NCBI RefSeq assembly: GCF_014191425.1
Contig: NZ_JACHWP010000004.1
Span: forward strand, 55,742-119,741
DNA: 64,000 nucleotides
From: Helcobacillus massiliensis
Lineage (GTDB): Bacteria > Actinomycetota > Actinomycetes > Actinomycetales > Dermabacteraceae
Direction: 5' to 3'
Shown here: positions 16,881-25,973 of the stretch, one piece after another
Numbering within the stretch: position 1 is the stretch's first letter
Layout: every line of letters starts with the position of its first letter
Program-made: the position numbers and the translations under genes
The notes under the pieces: generated by a model
The model's database searches: none
Told to the model about the DNA's origin: nothing
Seen by the model: the letters and a program-made list of their open reading frames with translations, nothing else

Positions 16881-18346
16881 CACTTCTCCGTCCTGCCGTC
16901 CGGCAGCAGACCCCGGTCGCGCAGGCGCGTCACCAGACCGAACCCGGTCGCGGAGCTGATCCACGGGATCCGGCGCTCAGCGAGGACGCCGCGGGCCTCG
17001 TCGGTGGGCTGGGCGTCGGGGGAGCGGCCATCACCGGCGTCCTCTGCGGCGCGGGCCTCGGCCGCCACCTCACTGGTGCCGTGCAGGGTGTGGTGGTCCT
17101 CTGCGCGCTGCTGATCATCGGCATGATCGGCGCCGTCCTGGGCGTCGTCGCGGATCTGGGTGCGCATCGCCGAGGGGTGCGGCAGCTTCGGAATGAGCGA
17201 CAGCAGTGAACGGCCCGCGGCACCGACGGCGCGCAGCGGGTGCCGCCCGCCCTCGGCGAGCTGGTGCTGGTCGGTGGACAGTTCGCGGATCAGCACGGCC
17301 TTCACGTGGTCCGGGTGGGTCGCCACGAAGTGGGAATACGTCTCGGGGTCGTGCTGGCCGTCGTCACCGATGAGGATCCACTGCATGGTCGGGAACATCT
17401 CCGCCAGATTCGCCAGCGATCGGCGCTTGTGCTGCGAACCGGACCGGAAGAACCCGGTGTTGGTGGGGCCCCAGTCGGTCAGCAGCAGCGGGCCCACCGG
17501 GTAGCCGTTCTTGAACAGGAAGCGCGCCAGCACCGGTGCCACGTTCCACGCCCCGGTGGACAGATACACGAACGGCAGGCGGGTGCCGGGCGTGGTCGCG
17601 CCGATGCCGGGCACGGACCCGGCACCGGGGCCGCGGTCATCGCCCTGCGAGATCGAATAGGTGCGGCGCAGCAGCTGGTACAGCACCGGCATGCCGGGCA
17701 CCACGCGGCGCGCGGTCTGCTGCACCACGAACGCGTTCCAGGCGGCGAGCAGAGGGCGCGGCAGCAGCGTCACCATGACGGTGTCGTCGATGTCGGAGAC
17801 CACGCCGAGGCGCTGCTGGGAGTCGTCGATCACCGTGATGGTGGTGGTGACGGTGTTGTCCCGCAGGGCGGGACGCTGCGTCTGGTGGGAGCCCTTCGGG
17901 GCAGCCGACGGGTGCGCCGACCGCATCCGGATCTCGTGGATGCCCGGCTCCAGTTCGGCGGGGAGGGTGGCGTCGATGATGCCGGAGCGGTCCGCCACGA
18001 CGGTGACCGTCTCCACGCCGGACACCGTCGGCAGATCGATCTCGACCGCGTGGTGCGCCATCGGCTGGCCGAGGAAGTTGCGGAAGCCGCGCACCGCGAG
18101 ACCGCGCATGTCCTGCACCGGTTGGTCGTGGTGGTCGGCGCCGGTGCCGGCGCGGCCGTACAGGACCTTCCCGAGGATCCGCACCTGTGTGAGGGACCCG
18201 TAGCCGTCGTACGGCTGCAGGCGCGGTTCGAACCCGGCGCGATCGAGCACACGACCGACCACGCGGTTCTTCGCGTCCTCCAGGCGGGCGGCCCAGAAGG
18301 GGCGGACCTCACCGGCGCCGTCAGCGGGAACAGGGGTGGGCGTCAT
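16880..18346 (-). CDS. App1 family phosphatase-like protein (DUF2183)
   Basis: 488 aa. The central region has the haloacid-dehalogenase-like motif VVSDIDDTVMVT (Asp nucleophile), then FVYLSTGAWNVAPVLARFL and DWGPTNTGFFRSG...KRRSL, WILIGDDGQHDPE, which are the conserved blocks of the phosphatidate phosphatase App1 catalytic domain. In yeast App1 dephosphorylates phosphatidic acid; bacterial members are uncharacterised. The N-terminal 150 residues form a beta-rich domain usual in this family. The C-terminal about 130 residues are low-complexity. Coupled to the following GNAT gene. Confidence 0.85.
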   Translation of the reverse strand: MTPTPVPADGAGEVRPFWAARLEDAKNRVVGRVLDRAGFEPRLQPYDGYGSLTQVRILGKVLYGRAGTGADHHDQPVQDMRGLAVRGFRNFLGQPMAHHAVEIDLPTVSGVETVTVVADRSGIIDATLPAELEPGIHEIRMRSAHPSAAPKGSHQTQRPALRDNTVTTTITVIDDSQQRLGVVSDIDDTVMVTLLPRPLLAAWNAFVVQQTARRVVPGMPVLYQLLRRTYSISQGDDRGPGAGSVPGIGATTPGTRLPFVYLSTGAWNVAPVLARFLFKNGYPVGPLLLTDWGPTNTGFFRSGSQHKRRSLANLAEMFPTMQWILIGDDGQHDPETYSHFVATHPDHVKAVLIRELSTDQHQLAEGGRHPLRAVGAAGRSLLSLIPKLPHPSAMRTQIRDDAQDGADHADDQQRAEDHHTLHGTSEVAAEARAAEDAGDGRSPDAQPTDEARGVLAERRIPWISSATGFGLVTRLRDRGLLPDGRTEK

Positions 18347-18383
18347 CGTGATGGTCGGGGCGGCGTTCTCTCAGGCAGACGGA

Positions 18384-18866
18384 TCAGAGGGGGCGGGCCA
18401 TCTTGATCCACGCGGACTTCGGGTCGTCCTCCGAGACGGTCCAGCGGTCACCGGTGTCGGTGAAGCCGAGTGCCTCGTACATCTTCACCGCCGGGTTCGA
18501 CGGCGACACGTACAGCGTCACCACCGAGGCGCCGTCGTTCGCAGCCCACTCGAACACGGAGTCGGCGAGCTCACGGGCGACACCGGACTTGCGGAAGTCG
18601 GCCTGCACCCACATAGCCTGCAGTTCGCGCTCCTCCTCGGGGGAGTCCGCTTCGTGGCGGGTGGTGACAACGCCGATCGGGTCACCCTCTTCGAGGGCGA
18701 GGAACCATGCCGATTCGGCGACGCGCTCCTGCCACACCGAGTCGGGGTAGGCGGATTCGGTCTCCCAGGACTGGCCGAAGGCGTAGGGGTCGGCGCTGAG
18801 AGCGCGCAGTCGGATCTCGCGGACCCGCGGCCAGTCGGTGTCCTGGGCGTGAATGATCTCCGGCAT
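18384..18866 (-). CDS. GNAT family N-acetyltransferase
   Basis: 160 aa from ATG 18866; the frame remains open upstream but the fold begins here (IIHAQDTDWPRVREIRLRAL). Acetyl-CoA motif: MWVQADFRKSGVARELADSV, followed by LYVSPSNPAVKMYEALGF. Close in plan to Rv/YesJ-type small acetyltransferases. Substrate unknown. It lies 37 bp upstream of the App1-like gene on the same strand and may share its transcript. Confidence 0.85.
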   Translation of the reverse strand: MPEIIHAQDTDWPRVREIRLRALSADPYAFGQSWETESAYPDSVWQERVAESAWFLALEEGDPIGVVTTRHEADSPEEERELQAMWVQADFRKSGVARELADSVFEWAANDGASVVTLYVSPSNPAVKMYEALGFTDTGDRWTVSEDDPKSAWIKMARPL

Positions 18867-19083
18867 GGGCGGCCTTCCTGGTGTTCGTGCTGGTCTTTCG
18901 TATCCCAGCCAGTGTACGGGAGAAGTCCGCGAGCACCAGGAGTTCCAGGGCCGGCAGGGTCTCTTTTGGGCATCGACTCCGTGAACACCGGACGGCGCCG
19001 GGTCGACCGGGGAGGGACGCCGAGGCAACACCGCCGGGACTTGGGGCGTCGCGCGGCGGCGGGGCGTCTGGAACAATGACCGG

Positions 19084-19593
19084 ATGAACAGGTTCCGGGT
19101 CCTCACCGTGTGCACGGCGAACGTGTGCCGGTCGCCGGCCGCTGCCGCCGTGCTCGCAGCCGCGGTCGATGAGGCAGGGCTGTCCGACAGTGTCGAGGTC
19201 GGGTCCGCCGGCACCACCTGGGAGGCCGAGGGCATGCCGATGGATGATCGGACCGCCGCGGCTCTTCAGCGGGCCGGTCACCGCGCGGACCTGCACGCGG
19301 CGCGAACGGTGCACGTCAATGAGCTCGCCCAGTGGGATCTGGTGCTGGCGATGACCCTGAACCATCGCGAAACCCTGCAGCGGCAGGTGGAGGCGGCGCC
19401 GGAGCTGTGCGCAGGCACCGAGGTTCGGATGTGGGGAGCGTTCGATCCGGCGATGCCGGAGGGCGCCACCGGCAGTGACCTGGACGTGCCGGACCCGTGG
19501 TACGAGGATGATCCGGCGTTCGATGAGATGGTGGCGCGCCTGGAGCGCGCTGTGCCGTCGCTGCTGGACGCGATCCGCAGCCGCCTCGACTGA
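19084..19593 (+). CDS. Low-molecular-weight protein-tyrosine phosphatase
   Basis: 169 aa. The catalytic P-loop is at the N-terminus (VCTANVCRSP, C-x5-R-S) and the general acid Asp is in VPDPWYEDD near residue 140, both intact. Such enzymes (Wzb, PtpA, YwlE) remove phosphate from tyrosine or arginine residues of proteins. No tyrosine kinase is adjacent; two Ser/Thr kinases lie 25-35 kb away. The start codon follows AACAAT by 5-6 nt with no ribosome binding site, so leaderless expression is possible. Confidence 0.9.
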   Translation: MNRFRVLTVCTANVCRSPAAAAVLAAAVDEAGLSDSVEVGSAGTTWEAEGMPMDDRTAAALQRAGHRADLHAARTVHVNELAQWDLVLAMTLNHRETLQRQVEAAPELCAGTEVRMWGAFDPAMPEGATGSDLDVPDPWYEDDPAFDEMVARLERAVPSLLDAIRSRLD

Positions 19594-19599
19594 GCATCC

Positions 19600-19617
19600 C
19601 GCACCGCCCCGGGTGCG
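19600..19617. terminator. Small hairpin between convergent genes
   Basis: CGCACC and GGTGCG pair around a 6-nt loop 7 nt after the phosphatase stop codon and just before the surface protein's stop codon on the other strand. There is no T-run, so termination is only a possibility. Confidence 0.35.
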
Positions 19618-19625
19618 AGCCTGTG

Positions 19626-20873
19626 CTACTTGCGGCGCGCCCGCAGCGTCATATAGGCCGTGGTGCCGGAGACGAGGAAGCCCAGACCCACGGTGGACAG
19701 CATGATCACGCGCACCTGACCGAACCCGTTCTTCTGGGTGGCCCAGGAGTTGATCAACCGGTCGAAGGCATTGCCCTCATCGGTGCTCGGCACCGCCACC
19801 ACCCCCGACGGTGCGATATCGGCGGTCGTGTCAGGGCGCGGCGCCTCAGCCTCCGCGGGCTCCTGCGGCGCGGCTGGGGGCTGGCCCGGGCCGCCGTCAC
19901 CCGCGGCGACGCCCGCCTGTGCCTGGGAGTCGTCCTGATTGCGCTGGAACTCTCCGCTGCGGGCCGCCGGTGCCTGCTCTTCAGCGGCGCGCTGACGGGC
20001 CTGCTGCTCCCGCTCCTGCGCAGACAGAGTGCGCTCCGGGCTCGGCTTCGCCGCGTCCCCCTGATCGCGGGGCTGACGCTCCGGCCGCGCCTCCTCCGGC
20101 TTCTGCTTCGGATTCCGAGTCGGCGCCTCCGGCTGCGGCTCCGCCGTGGGCGTCTTCTCCGGGGCGAGCTTCGTCGGCTTCTCAGTCGGCTTGTCCGTCG
20201 GGGACTCGGTGGGCTTGTCGGTCGGCTTTTCGCTCGGCTTTTCGGTGGGGTCCGACGGGGCGGGCTTCGTCGGCGTCTCAGTCGGCTTGTCGGTCGGGTC
20301 GGACGGGCTCGGGCTCGGCTTGTCGGTCGGGTCGGACGGGCTCGGGCTCGGCTTGTCGGTCGGGTCGGACGGGCTCGGCGTGGGCGTCGGCGTGGTCGTG
20401 GGATCCGACGGGCTCGGAGTGGGCGTCGGGCTCTCCACCGGGTCGCTGTCCGGGCTGGTCTGCTCATCCGGAGGAGTCGGAGTCGGCGACGGCGACTCGA
20501 TGGGCTCCGCGGGCACCAGGTCGATCCACGGGATCGAGGTCGGTTCCTCGCCGGCCGTTGAGTCGGAAGTGGACGGCGTCGGGGTTTCCGTAGGCTGTGG
20601 CGTCTCCGGTGCGCTCGTTCCTGGACGCTTCTCGTTGTTCCGCCCGCGGTCAGAGTCCCCAGAATCGCTGATCTTCCCGCTCACAGTGGGACCGTCCAGC
20701 GCAGTCGAGCGGTTCAACGATGCCTCCACTGCGGCAGCGGGCCGGTGCTCTGCAGGCCCAGGAGCCTCTGCAGAGGCTGTGGTGGGCACGACCAGGGCGC
20801 CCAGCGCCGCAGCGGACACAGACACGTGCAGGGCCGCTTTTTGGGTGCGGTGACGCGCAGCATCGTGGTTCAT
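19626..20873 (-). CDS. Pro/Thr/Ser-rich secreted, membrane-anchored surface protein
   Basis: 415 aa. A signal peptide (hydrophobic SVSAAALGALVVPTTASAEA) is followed by about 330 residues of low-complexity sequence, including tandem SDPTDKPSPSP units (about 33 bp each, 20280-20370) and many PTxKPTE repeats. The C-terminus has one membrane segment (IMLSTVGLGFLVSGTTAYMTL) and ends RARRK. The repeat region looks like a cell-wall-spanning stalk. No LPXTG sortase motif precedes the anchor, so it is probably held by the membrane helix. Length is likely to vary between strains through repeat slippage. Confidence 0.75.
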   Translation of the reverse strand: MNHDAARHRTQKAALHVSVSAAALGALVVPTTASAEAPGPAEHRPAAAVEASLNRSTALDGPTVSGKISDSGDSDRGRNNEKRPGTSAPETPQPTETPTPSTSDSTAGEEPTSIPWIDLVPAEPIESPSPTPTPPDEQTSPDSDPVESPTPTPSPSDPTTTPTPTPSPSDPTDKPSPSPSDPTDKPSPSPSDPTDKPTETPTKPAPSDPTEKPSEKPTDKPTESPTDKPTEKPTKLAPEKTPTAEPQPEAPTRNPKQKPEEARPERQPRDQGDAAKPSPERTLSAQEREQQARQRAAEEQAPAARSGEFQRNQDDSQAQAGVAAGDGGPGQPPAAPQEPAEAEAPRPDTTADIAPSGVVAVPSTDEGNAFDRLINSWATQKNGFGQVRVIMLSTVGLGFLVSGTTAYMTLRARRK

Positions 20874-21021
20874 ACGAACCCCCTTCGCGCGCGGAACGCA
20901 CCGATCGTGGACGACTGCTCTACCGCTCCAGCCTAGGGGCTGGGCTCGGACATGTCACGGGGTGATGGTCTCGACCGTGCCTCAGGACACCGCCACCGGC
21001 GGCACCCGTCGGCCCCTCCGG

Positions 21022-22659
21022 TCAGCCCTTCAGCGCCCGATCCACCACGTCCTGCGCCGCGGCCTGCACCTGCTGCAGGTGCTCCTCGCCGCGGAACGAC
21101 TCGGCGTAGATCTTGTAGATGTCCTCCGTGCCCGACGGGCGCGCAGCGAACCACGCCGACTCGGTCAGCACCTTCACGCCGCCGATCGGGCCGCCCGCCG
21201 GAGCCTCAGTCAGCACCGTCTCCACCGGCTCACCCGCCACCTCGGTCGCGGTCACGTCATCCGGCGACAGCTTCTTCAGCTTCGCCTTCGCCTCGCGATC
21301 CGCCGGCGCCGACAGGCGACCGTAGGCCGTCTCACCGAACTCCTGAACGAGCTCCAGGTAGTGCTGATGCGGGTTCCTGCCCGTCACCGCGGTGATCTCC
21401 GACGCCAGCAGCGCCATGATGATCCCGTCCTTATCGGTGGTCCACACGGAGCCGTCGCGCCGCAGGAACGACGCGCCCGCGCTCTCCTCACCGCCGAAGC
21501 CGACGGACGCTTCCAGCAGCCCGGGCACGAACCATTTGAAGCCCACCGGAGTCTCCCGCACCTGACGGCCCAGGCGGCCGCCCACCCGGTCGATCAGCGA
21601 GCTGGACACCAGGGTCTTCCCGATCGCCGCCTCCGCCGGCCAGTCCGGTCGGTTCGAGAACAGATAGTCGATCGACACCGCCAGGTAGTGGTTCGGGTTC
21701 ATCAGCCCGCCGTCCGGGGTGACGATGCCGTGCCGATCCGAATCGGCGTCGTTGCCGGTGGCGATGTCGAACTGGTCCTTCTTCTCCAGCAGCGACGCCA
21801 TCGCCTGCGGGCTGGAGCAGTCCATCCGGATGATGCCGTCCGCATCCAGGGTCATGAAGCCCCACTGCGGATCCACCTGCGGGTTCACCACCGTCAGATC
21901 CAGATCGTGCATCTCCGCGATCTGCGCCCAGTAGTCCACCGCGGCGCCGCCCAGCGGGTCCGCGCCGATCCGCACCCCAGCACGGCGGATCGCCTCGATG
22001 TCCACCACGTTCGGCAGGTCCTGCACATAGTGGAACAGGTAGTCGTGCTTCTGCGCTGTGTGCAGCGCCTGCGCACGCTGCATCCGCTTCACGTCCTTCA
22101 GACCGCCCGCGATGAGCTCATTGGCGCGGTCCTGGATCCAACTGGTGGCATCCGTGTCCGCGGGGCCGCCGTGCGGCGGGTTGTACTTGAAGCCGCCGTC
22201 GCGCGGCGGGTTGTGGCTCGGGGTGATGACGATCCCGTCGGCCCTCGAAGGATCGCTCGCGCCCTTGCCGCGGTTGTGGGTGAGGATCGCGTGCGACACC
22301 GCAGGGGTGGGGGTGTAGGTGCCGAGCGCGTCGATCAGCGCGGTCACGCCGTTGCCGCCCAGCACCTCCAGAGCCGTATCGAACGCCGGCTGGCTGAGTG
22401 CGTGCGTATCGCGACCCACGTACACCGGGCCGCGGATGCCCTGCTGGGCGCGGTACTCCACGATAGCCTGCGTGGTCGCGGCGATGTGGTCCTCGTTGAA
22501 GGCCGTATCGAACGAACTTCCGCGATGCCCGGAGGTTCCGAAGGCGACCCGCTGATCGGGGTTCTCCGGGTCGGGGTGCTGGTCGAAGTATGCGTCGATG
22601 AGGGCTTCGACATCGATGAGGTCGCCTGCTTCGGCGACCCTGCCGGCGCGAGGATGCAT
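21022..22659 (-). CDS. pgm: Phosphoglucomutase (alpha-D-glucose 1,6-bisphosphate dependent)
   Basis: 545 aa, the usual length of bacterial Pgm. It interconverts glucose 1-phosphate and glucose 6-phosphate in glycogen, trehalose and cell-wall sugar metabolism. The phosphoserine loop is [15 protein letters not shown], the magnesium loop is [12 protein letters not shown], the sugar-binding loop is [10 protein letters not shown] and the phosphate-binding end is [13 protein letters not shown]; all are intact. ATG 22657-22659 is preceded by gggagag. It stands as a single gene. Confidence 0.95.
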   Translation of the reverse strand: MHPRAGRVAEAGDLIDVEALIDAYFDQHPDPENPDQRVAFGTSGHRGSSFDTAFNEDHIAATTQAIVEYRAQQGIRGPVYVGRDTHALSQPAFDTALEVLGGNGVTALIDALGTYTPTPAVSHAILTHNRGKGASDPSRADGIVITPSHNPPRDGGFKYNPPHGGPADTDATSWIQDRANELIAGGLKDVKRMQRAQALHTAQKHDYLFHYVQDLPNVVDIEAIRRAGVRIGADPLGGAAVDYWAQIAEMHDLDLTVVNPQVDPQWGFMTLDADGIIRMDCSSPQAMASLLEKKDQFDIATGNDADSDRHGIVTPDGGLMNPNHYLAVSIDYLFSNRPDWPAEAAIGKTLVSSSLIDRVGGRLGRQVRETPVGFKWFVPGLLEASVGFGGEESAGASFLRRDGSVWTTDKDGIIMALLASEITAVTGRNPHQHYLELVQEFGETAYGRLSAPADREAKAKLKKLSPDDVTATEVAGEPVETVLTEAPAGGPIGGVKVLTESAWFAARPSGTEDIYKIYAESFRGEEHLQQVQAAAQDVVDRALKG

Positions 22660-22738
22660 TCCACTCTCCCTAGAACGTCAGTGCTCCCTACGGTACCCAC
22701 CGTCGCCGCCCTACGGTGAGCAGGGTGCACGGTATGAG

Positions 22739-22781
22739 ACGGCCCGGCCCGGTCCCCGCGCAGGGAACCCGACCGGGCCGT
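22739..22781 (-). terminator. Stem-loop downstream of the membrane protein gene
   Basis: ACGGCCCGG (22739-22747) pairs with CCGGGCCGT (22773-22781), 13 nt past the stop codon of the minus-strand gene at 22794. No clear T-run follows. Confidence 0.5.
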
Positions 22782-22793
22782 CGGATGCTGTGA

Positions 22794-23744
22794 TCAGGCA
22801 GCGGCCTTCGAGCGGCCGGCGGCGCGCACGATCATCACGATGATGCCGGCGATCAGCAGGCCCACACCCAGCAGGCCCACACCGATCGCACCGAGCAGGA
22901 GGCCACCGGCCCCCATGAACGAGCCGATGCCCACCGGGCCGATCACCATGATCGGCTCCGTGACGCCGGAGCAGGTGACCGTCATGGAGGACCCGTCCTC
23001 GGAGAAGAACGCCTGCTTCGCGGTGGAGTACTCCACGCCGCCGACCTCGCCGATCGTCTCCGTGTTCGAATCGGTCTGCGGGGCGATATCGTTCCCGTCC
23101 TGGTCAACAGCGGTGCAGGATGCGGTGGAGAGGTCCTTGGTGGCCACCGCCGGCATCACCACAGCCATGCCGTCGGTCGTGACCGTGTAGGAGCTCTCGC
23201 CGCCGGACACGGCCGAGCCGTTCACCGTGTCACCGGCGAACTGGTCCGCCATGGAACCGATCGAGTTGCCGAACATCACGAGCGACACGATGAACATGGC
23301 GATGCTCGCCAGCGTCAGCACACCGCCGATGATCGTCAGGATGATGCCCACCGGCTTCTGCTTCTTGCGCGGGCCGCCCGGGCCGCCCGTCGGCAGGCCG
23401 GTCGGGCCCATGCGGTGGTCGGGGTGCGCCGGAGCGTACTGGCCGAACGGCGAGGTGGAGTTCTGTCCGAACTGCGAGGCGGACGACTGGCGGAAGCCGT
23501 GGGCCGACGACCCGGCGCCGCTCGCCGGCGCCGAGGACCCGAACTGGGACGCGGACGACTGGCCGAACTGGTGATCCATCGAGCCGGAGAAACCGTCGAA
23601 CCCCTCACCGGAGGCCGACGGGTGCGATGCCGACCCGGAGAAGTCCGGCTCACCACCGTTCGCCGACGGCTGGGACGGGCCGGGCAGGCCGAAGGAAGGA
23701 CGGCGGGACTCGTCGTCCTGGGGGCCGAACTGGTTGCTGGACAT
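22794..23744 (-). CDS. Membrane protein with Ser/Gln/Phe-Gly repeat N-terminus
   Basis: 316 aa. Residues about 1-120 are disordered with repeated SASQFGxSS-type units (SSASQFG occurs at least twice, with related FGQxS units). Two membrane regions follow: VGIILTIIGGVLTLASIAMF near residue 135 and a longer hydrophobic C-terminus (GSFMGAGGLLLGAIGVGLLG ...). Between them is a small extracytoplasmic domain of about 100 residues. I do not recognise the family. Cytoplasmic low-complexity tails on two-helix proteins are common in actinobacteria. The start has a weak ribosome binding site (gaggag). Confidence 0.7.
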   Translation of the reverse strand: MSSNQFGPQDDESRRPSFGLPGPSQPSANGGEPDFSGSASHPSASGEGFDGFSGSMDHQFGQSSASQFGSSAPASGAGSSAHGFRQSSASQFGQNSTSPFGQYAPAHPDHRMGPTGLPTGGPGGPRKKQKPVGIILTIIGGVLTLASIAMFIVSLVMFGNSIGSMADQFAGDTVNGSAVSGGESSYTVTTDGMAVVMPAVATKDLSTASCTAVDQDGNDIAPQTDSNTETIGEVGGVEYSTAKQAFFSEDGSSMTVTCSGVTEPIMVIGPVGIGSFMGAGGLLLGAIGVGLLGVGLLIAGIIVMIVRAAGRSKAAA

Positions 23745-23868
23745 GGGCTTCTCCTCAGACAGCGGAACGGGATGCGCAGGCCGCTCACCGGCCGCGCGAA
23801 CACCGCGAGTCTAGGTGATGCCGACGGCGCCGGCCGTCCTCCGAAAGTAGGGTGAGCGGTCCGCTGGT

Positions 23869-24903
23869 TCAGACCAACGGTGCCACCAGGCCGGCCCCCA
23901 GCAGCGCCGCCAGGAAGCAGAACCCGGGGGTCAGCACCCAGAACGCCGCAATCCGCATGAACAGGCCCCAGTTCACCTGGCGCCTCGACACCGCCATCGC
24001 ACTTCCCGCGATCGACGACGTGATGGTCTGCGAACTCGACACCGGCACCTGCATACCGAACGCCACCACGTACAGTACGAGCGCCGTGGACGTCTCCGCT
24101 GCCAGCCCCTGCGGGGTCGACAGGTCAGTCAGGCGCCGCCCCAGTGTGCGGATGATGCGCTTGGCTCCGGCCAGCGTTCCCAGGGCGAGGAACAACGGCA
24201 CCGCCACCATCACCAGCAGCGGGACGCGCATCTCCCCGTCTGCCACCACATGATCGATCGGGGTGCCGCCGTGCGCCGCCAGCGCCACCAGGATGATCCC
24301 CATCGGCAGGCGGCCGTTGTTGATGCCGTGGCCCAGCGCCACGGTCGACGCTGACAGGGTCTGCAGCAGTCGCAGATGGCGGGTGCGGCCGATCTCCCGG
24401 CTGGTGAAGGACGCGAGGACGTGCGTCAGCGCGAAGGACAGGGCCATGCCCATCACCGGTGCGAGCAGCAGAGGCGCCACGAAGAGCGCCACCGCCAGTG
24501 CATCAACGCTGCGATGGCCGGTGGCGACCATGGCGCCGAGCAGGCCGCCGAAGATCGCATGCCAGGACGACGACGGGATCCCCGCCAGCCACGTGATCAC
24601 GTTCCACAGGATCGACACCAGCACTGCCGAAGCCAGTACCAGCCCGAAGTGCGGGCCCGCGTTCTCCATGAACGCGGGCAGGCCGGCTATCGACACCAGC
24701 GTGGTGTCCACGGTGATGAGGAATGCGACCCCGAGAACCGCGCCGAGGCCGTTGAGGACTGCGGCGATCCGCAGAGCGGTGTGCTCCGGAAGGTTCTTCG
24801 TGACGATCGTGGTGGACATGGCGTTCGGGGCGTCGTGGAAGCCGTTCATCCACGCCATCGCGAGCGCACTCGCAATGACGACCCCGAGCATGCCGAGGGT
24901 CAC
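23869..24903 (-). CDS. PiT family low-affinity inorganic phosphate transporter
   Basis: 344 aa from GTG 24903, about nine or ten membrane segments. The PiT signature is at the N-terminus (AMAWMNGFHDAPNAMSTTIVTKNL) and in the second repeat (VALGHGINNGRLPMGIIL). It couples phosphate uptake to proton or cation symport. The start overlaps the stop of the DUF47/PhoU-like gene, an arrangement conserved in many bacteria (pit with its PhoU-like partner). A PHO-box-like site lies upstream of the operon. Confidence 0.92.
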   Translation of the reverse strand: MTLGMLGVVIASALAMAWMNGFHDAPNAMSTTIVTKNLPEHTALRIAAVLNGLGAVLGVAFLITVDTTLVSIAGLPAFMENAGPHFGLVLASAVLVSILWNVITWLAGIPSSSWHAIFGGLLGAMVATGHRSVDALAVALFVAPLLLAPVMGMALSFALTHVLASFTSREIGRTRHLRLLQTLSASTVALGHGINNGRLPMGIILVALAAHGGTPIDHVVADGEMRVPLLVMVAVPLFLALGTLAGAKRIIRTLGRRLTDLSTPQGLAAETSTALVLYVVAFGMQVPVSSSQTITSSIAGSAMAVSRRQVNWGLFMRIAAFWVLTPGFCFLAALLGAGLVAPLV

Positions 24904-25604
24904 GAATCCTTCACCCTCAGCAGGTCGACGGTCTGGGCCACTGCCTGGTGGGCGTGAGCGATCTCCTCCATCGCCGCAATGATCTCCCGCGTGCGCAGAA
25001 CCCCCAACAGGTCCGGTGTTTCCATGGTGGATGTCGACACGCTGCCCACGTTCGGGGCGCCCTGCGCGGCACGGGCCCCCGCCTGTTCGTTCTCCGGCGG
25101 CGAGGGGCGCAGCAGATCAGTCAGGGCACGGCGCAGCAGCTCCTGCACGTGGGTGTCCATGCGGCGCATCTCGTCGTAGAACGTGGACAGCGCCGCCACA
25201 TCGGACATCTCCCAGGTGGCCTCCACGGTGTGCCCGGCGGCGCGCTCCAGCACCGTCGCCGCATCGAGCAGGCGCGGCGGCAGCGACCCCATGCCGAGGC
25301 GCACGGTCAGGTCTGCGGTGCGATGGATCTGCGCCGCCACGTTCGACATCCGGTGCGACAGCTCGTGCAGGACCTCCGCTTCGAACGGAGTGATGAGGGA
25401 GACCGCGAGGATGTTCGCGATGCGGCGGGTCACCTTCGCGGCGTCCGCGGCGCCCTTCTCGATCGGTCGGATCAGGGCGGGCCGCTCCGAGGGGGCCTCA
25501 CCGAACGCCCGCGACAGGGCCTCGCTGCTGACCACGAGGATCTGGGAGAGATCGCCGAAGAGGTCGTAGATCGATTTCTGGTGCTTCGGCGCGAACAGAC
25601 GCAT
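24900..25604 (-). CDS. DUF47/PhoU-like phosphate transport accessory protein
   Basis: 234 aa from ATG 25604. The frame is open further upstream, but homologous sequence starts here (MRLFAPKHQKSIYDLFGDLSQ). The protein is helical with the DUF47 pattern (EVLHELSHRMSNVAAQIHRT, DEMRRMDTHVQEL), related to PhoU. Members pair with PiT transporters and are thought to regulate uptake to avoid phosphate toxicity. First gene of the operon, translationally coupled to the PiT gene. Confidence 0.88.
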   Translation of the reverse strand: MRLFAPKHQKSIYDLFGDLSQILVVSSEALSRAFGEAPSERPALIRPIEKGAADAAKVTRRIANILAVSLITPFEAEVLHELSHRMSNVAAQIHRTADLTVRLGMGSLPPRLLDAATVLERAAGHTVEATWEMSDVAALSTFYDEMRRMDTHVQELLRRALTDLLRPSPPENEQAGARAAQGAPNVGSVSTSTMETPDLLGVLRTREIIAAMEEIAHAHQAVAQTVDLLRVKDS

Positions 25605-25973
25605 GGAATGTCCAGTCTGCAGTCGGGGCGATGCGGCGCCGCCGGCCACTGCTTCGTGGTGCACGCGCGATGGCGGGGCTCGGCGGAGTGATCGGCGGTC
25701 GGGGAGGATGACGTTGACGCGTCGGGCCGGGAGCGCCTGTCGGCGCGAAGGCCGCTCGAAGCGGCAGAGGTTGGAGCCCGGGGCTGCCGCGACCCGACGC
25801 GATTCCACTGTACAACAGGCCCATCGCGTGGGCCCAGCCCGGTCCCAATTCTGCGCAACGGCGTTGTGCCAGGTCAGAGGATTTCTTGGGCGGGCAGTGG
25901 AGTTACATGTCGGTAACGTTCAGGTGATGGTCAGGTGACCGGCCGTGACGTCAACGGAAAACGTGGTCTCTGC
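25605..25973. other. 369-bp region upstream of the phosphate operon
   Basis: Contains the PHO-box-like array at 25908-25940 and, on the minus strand, TACAGT (complement of 25807-25812) and CAGAAT further upstream as possible -10 elements. The remaining about 200 bp before the DUF47 start would be a long leader; I see no clear riboswitch or small gene in it. Confidence 0.5.
25908..25940 (-). promoter_or_regulatory. PHO-box-like array of three 11-bp direct repeats
   Basis: Read on the minus strand, the units are GGTCACCTGAC, CATCACCTGAA and CGTTACCGACA, contiguous at 11-bp spacing. The first fits the first nine positions of the actinobacterial PhoP PHO-box consensus G(G/T)TCAYYYR. It points towards the DUF47-PiT operon about 300 bp downstream, so phosphate-starvation control by PhoP is likely. 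Confidence 0.65.

Noticed and set aside
20223..20420. TCCGACGGG copies in the surface protein repeats counted as part of the dispersed motif
   Set aside because: They derive from the tandem SDP repeat of the protein and lack the leading G, so they were left out of the motif count.
20146..20853. Plus-strand open frames over the surface protein repeats (Gly/Val/Ser-rich)
   Set aside because: They are antisense to a gene with a clear signal peptide, proline-rich stalk and membrane anchor; the periodicity is inherited from the repeats.
25605..25808. N-terminal extension of the DUF47 protein by about 68 residues
   Set aside because: The extra sequence is Arg/Pro-rich and unlike the family, whose members begin at the sequence starting with ATG 25604.
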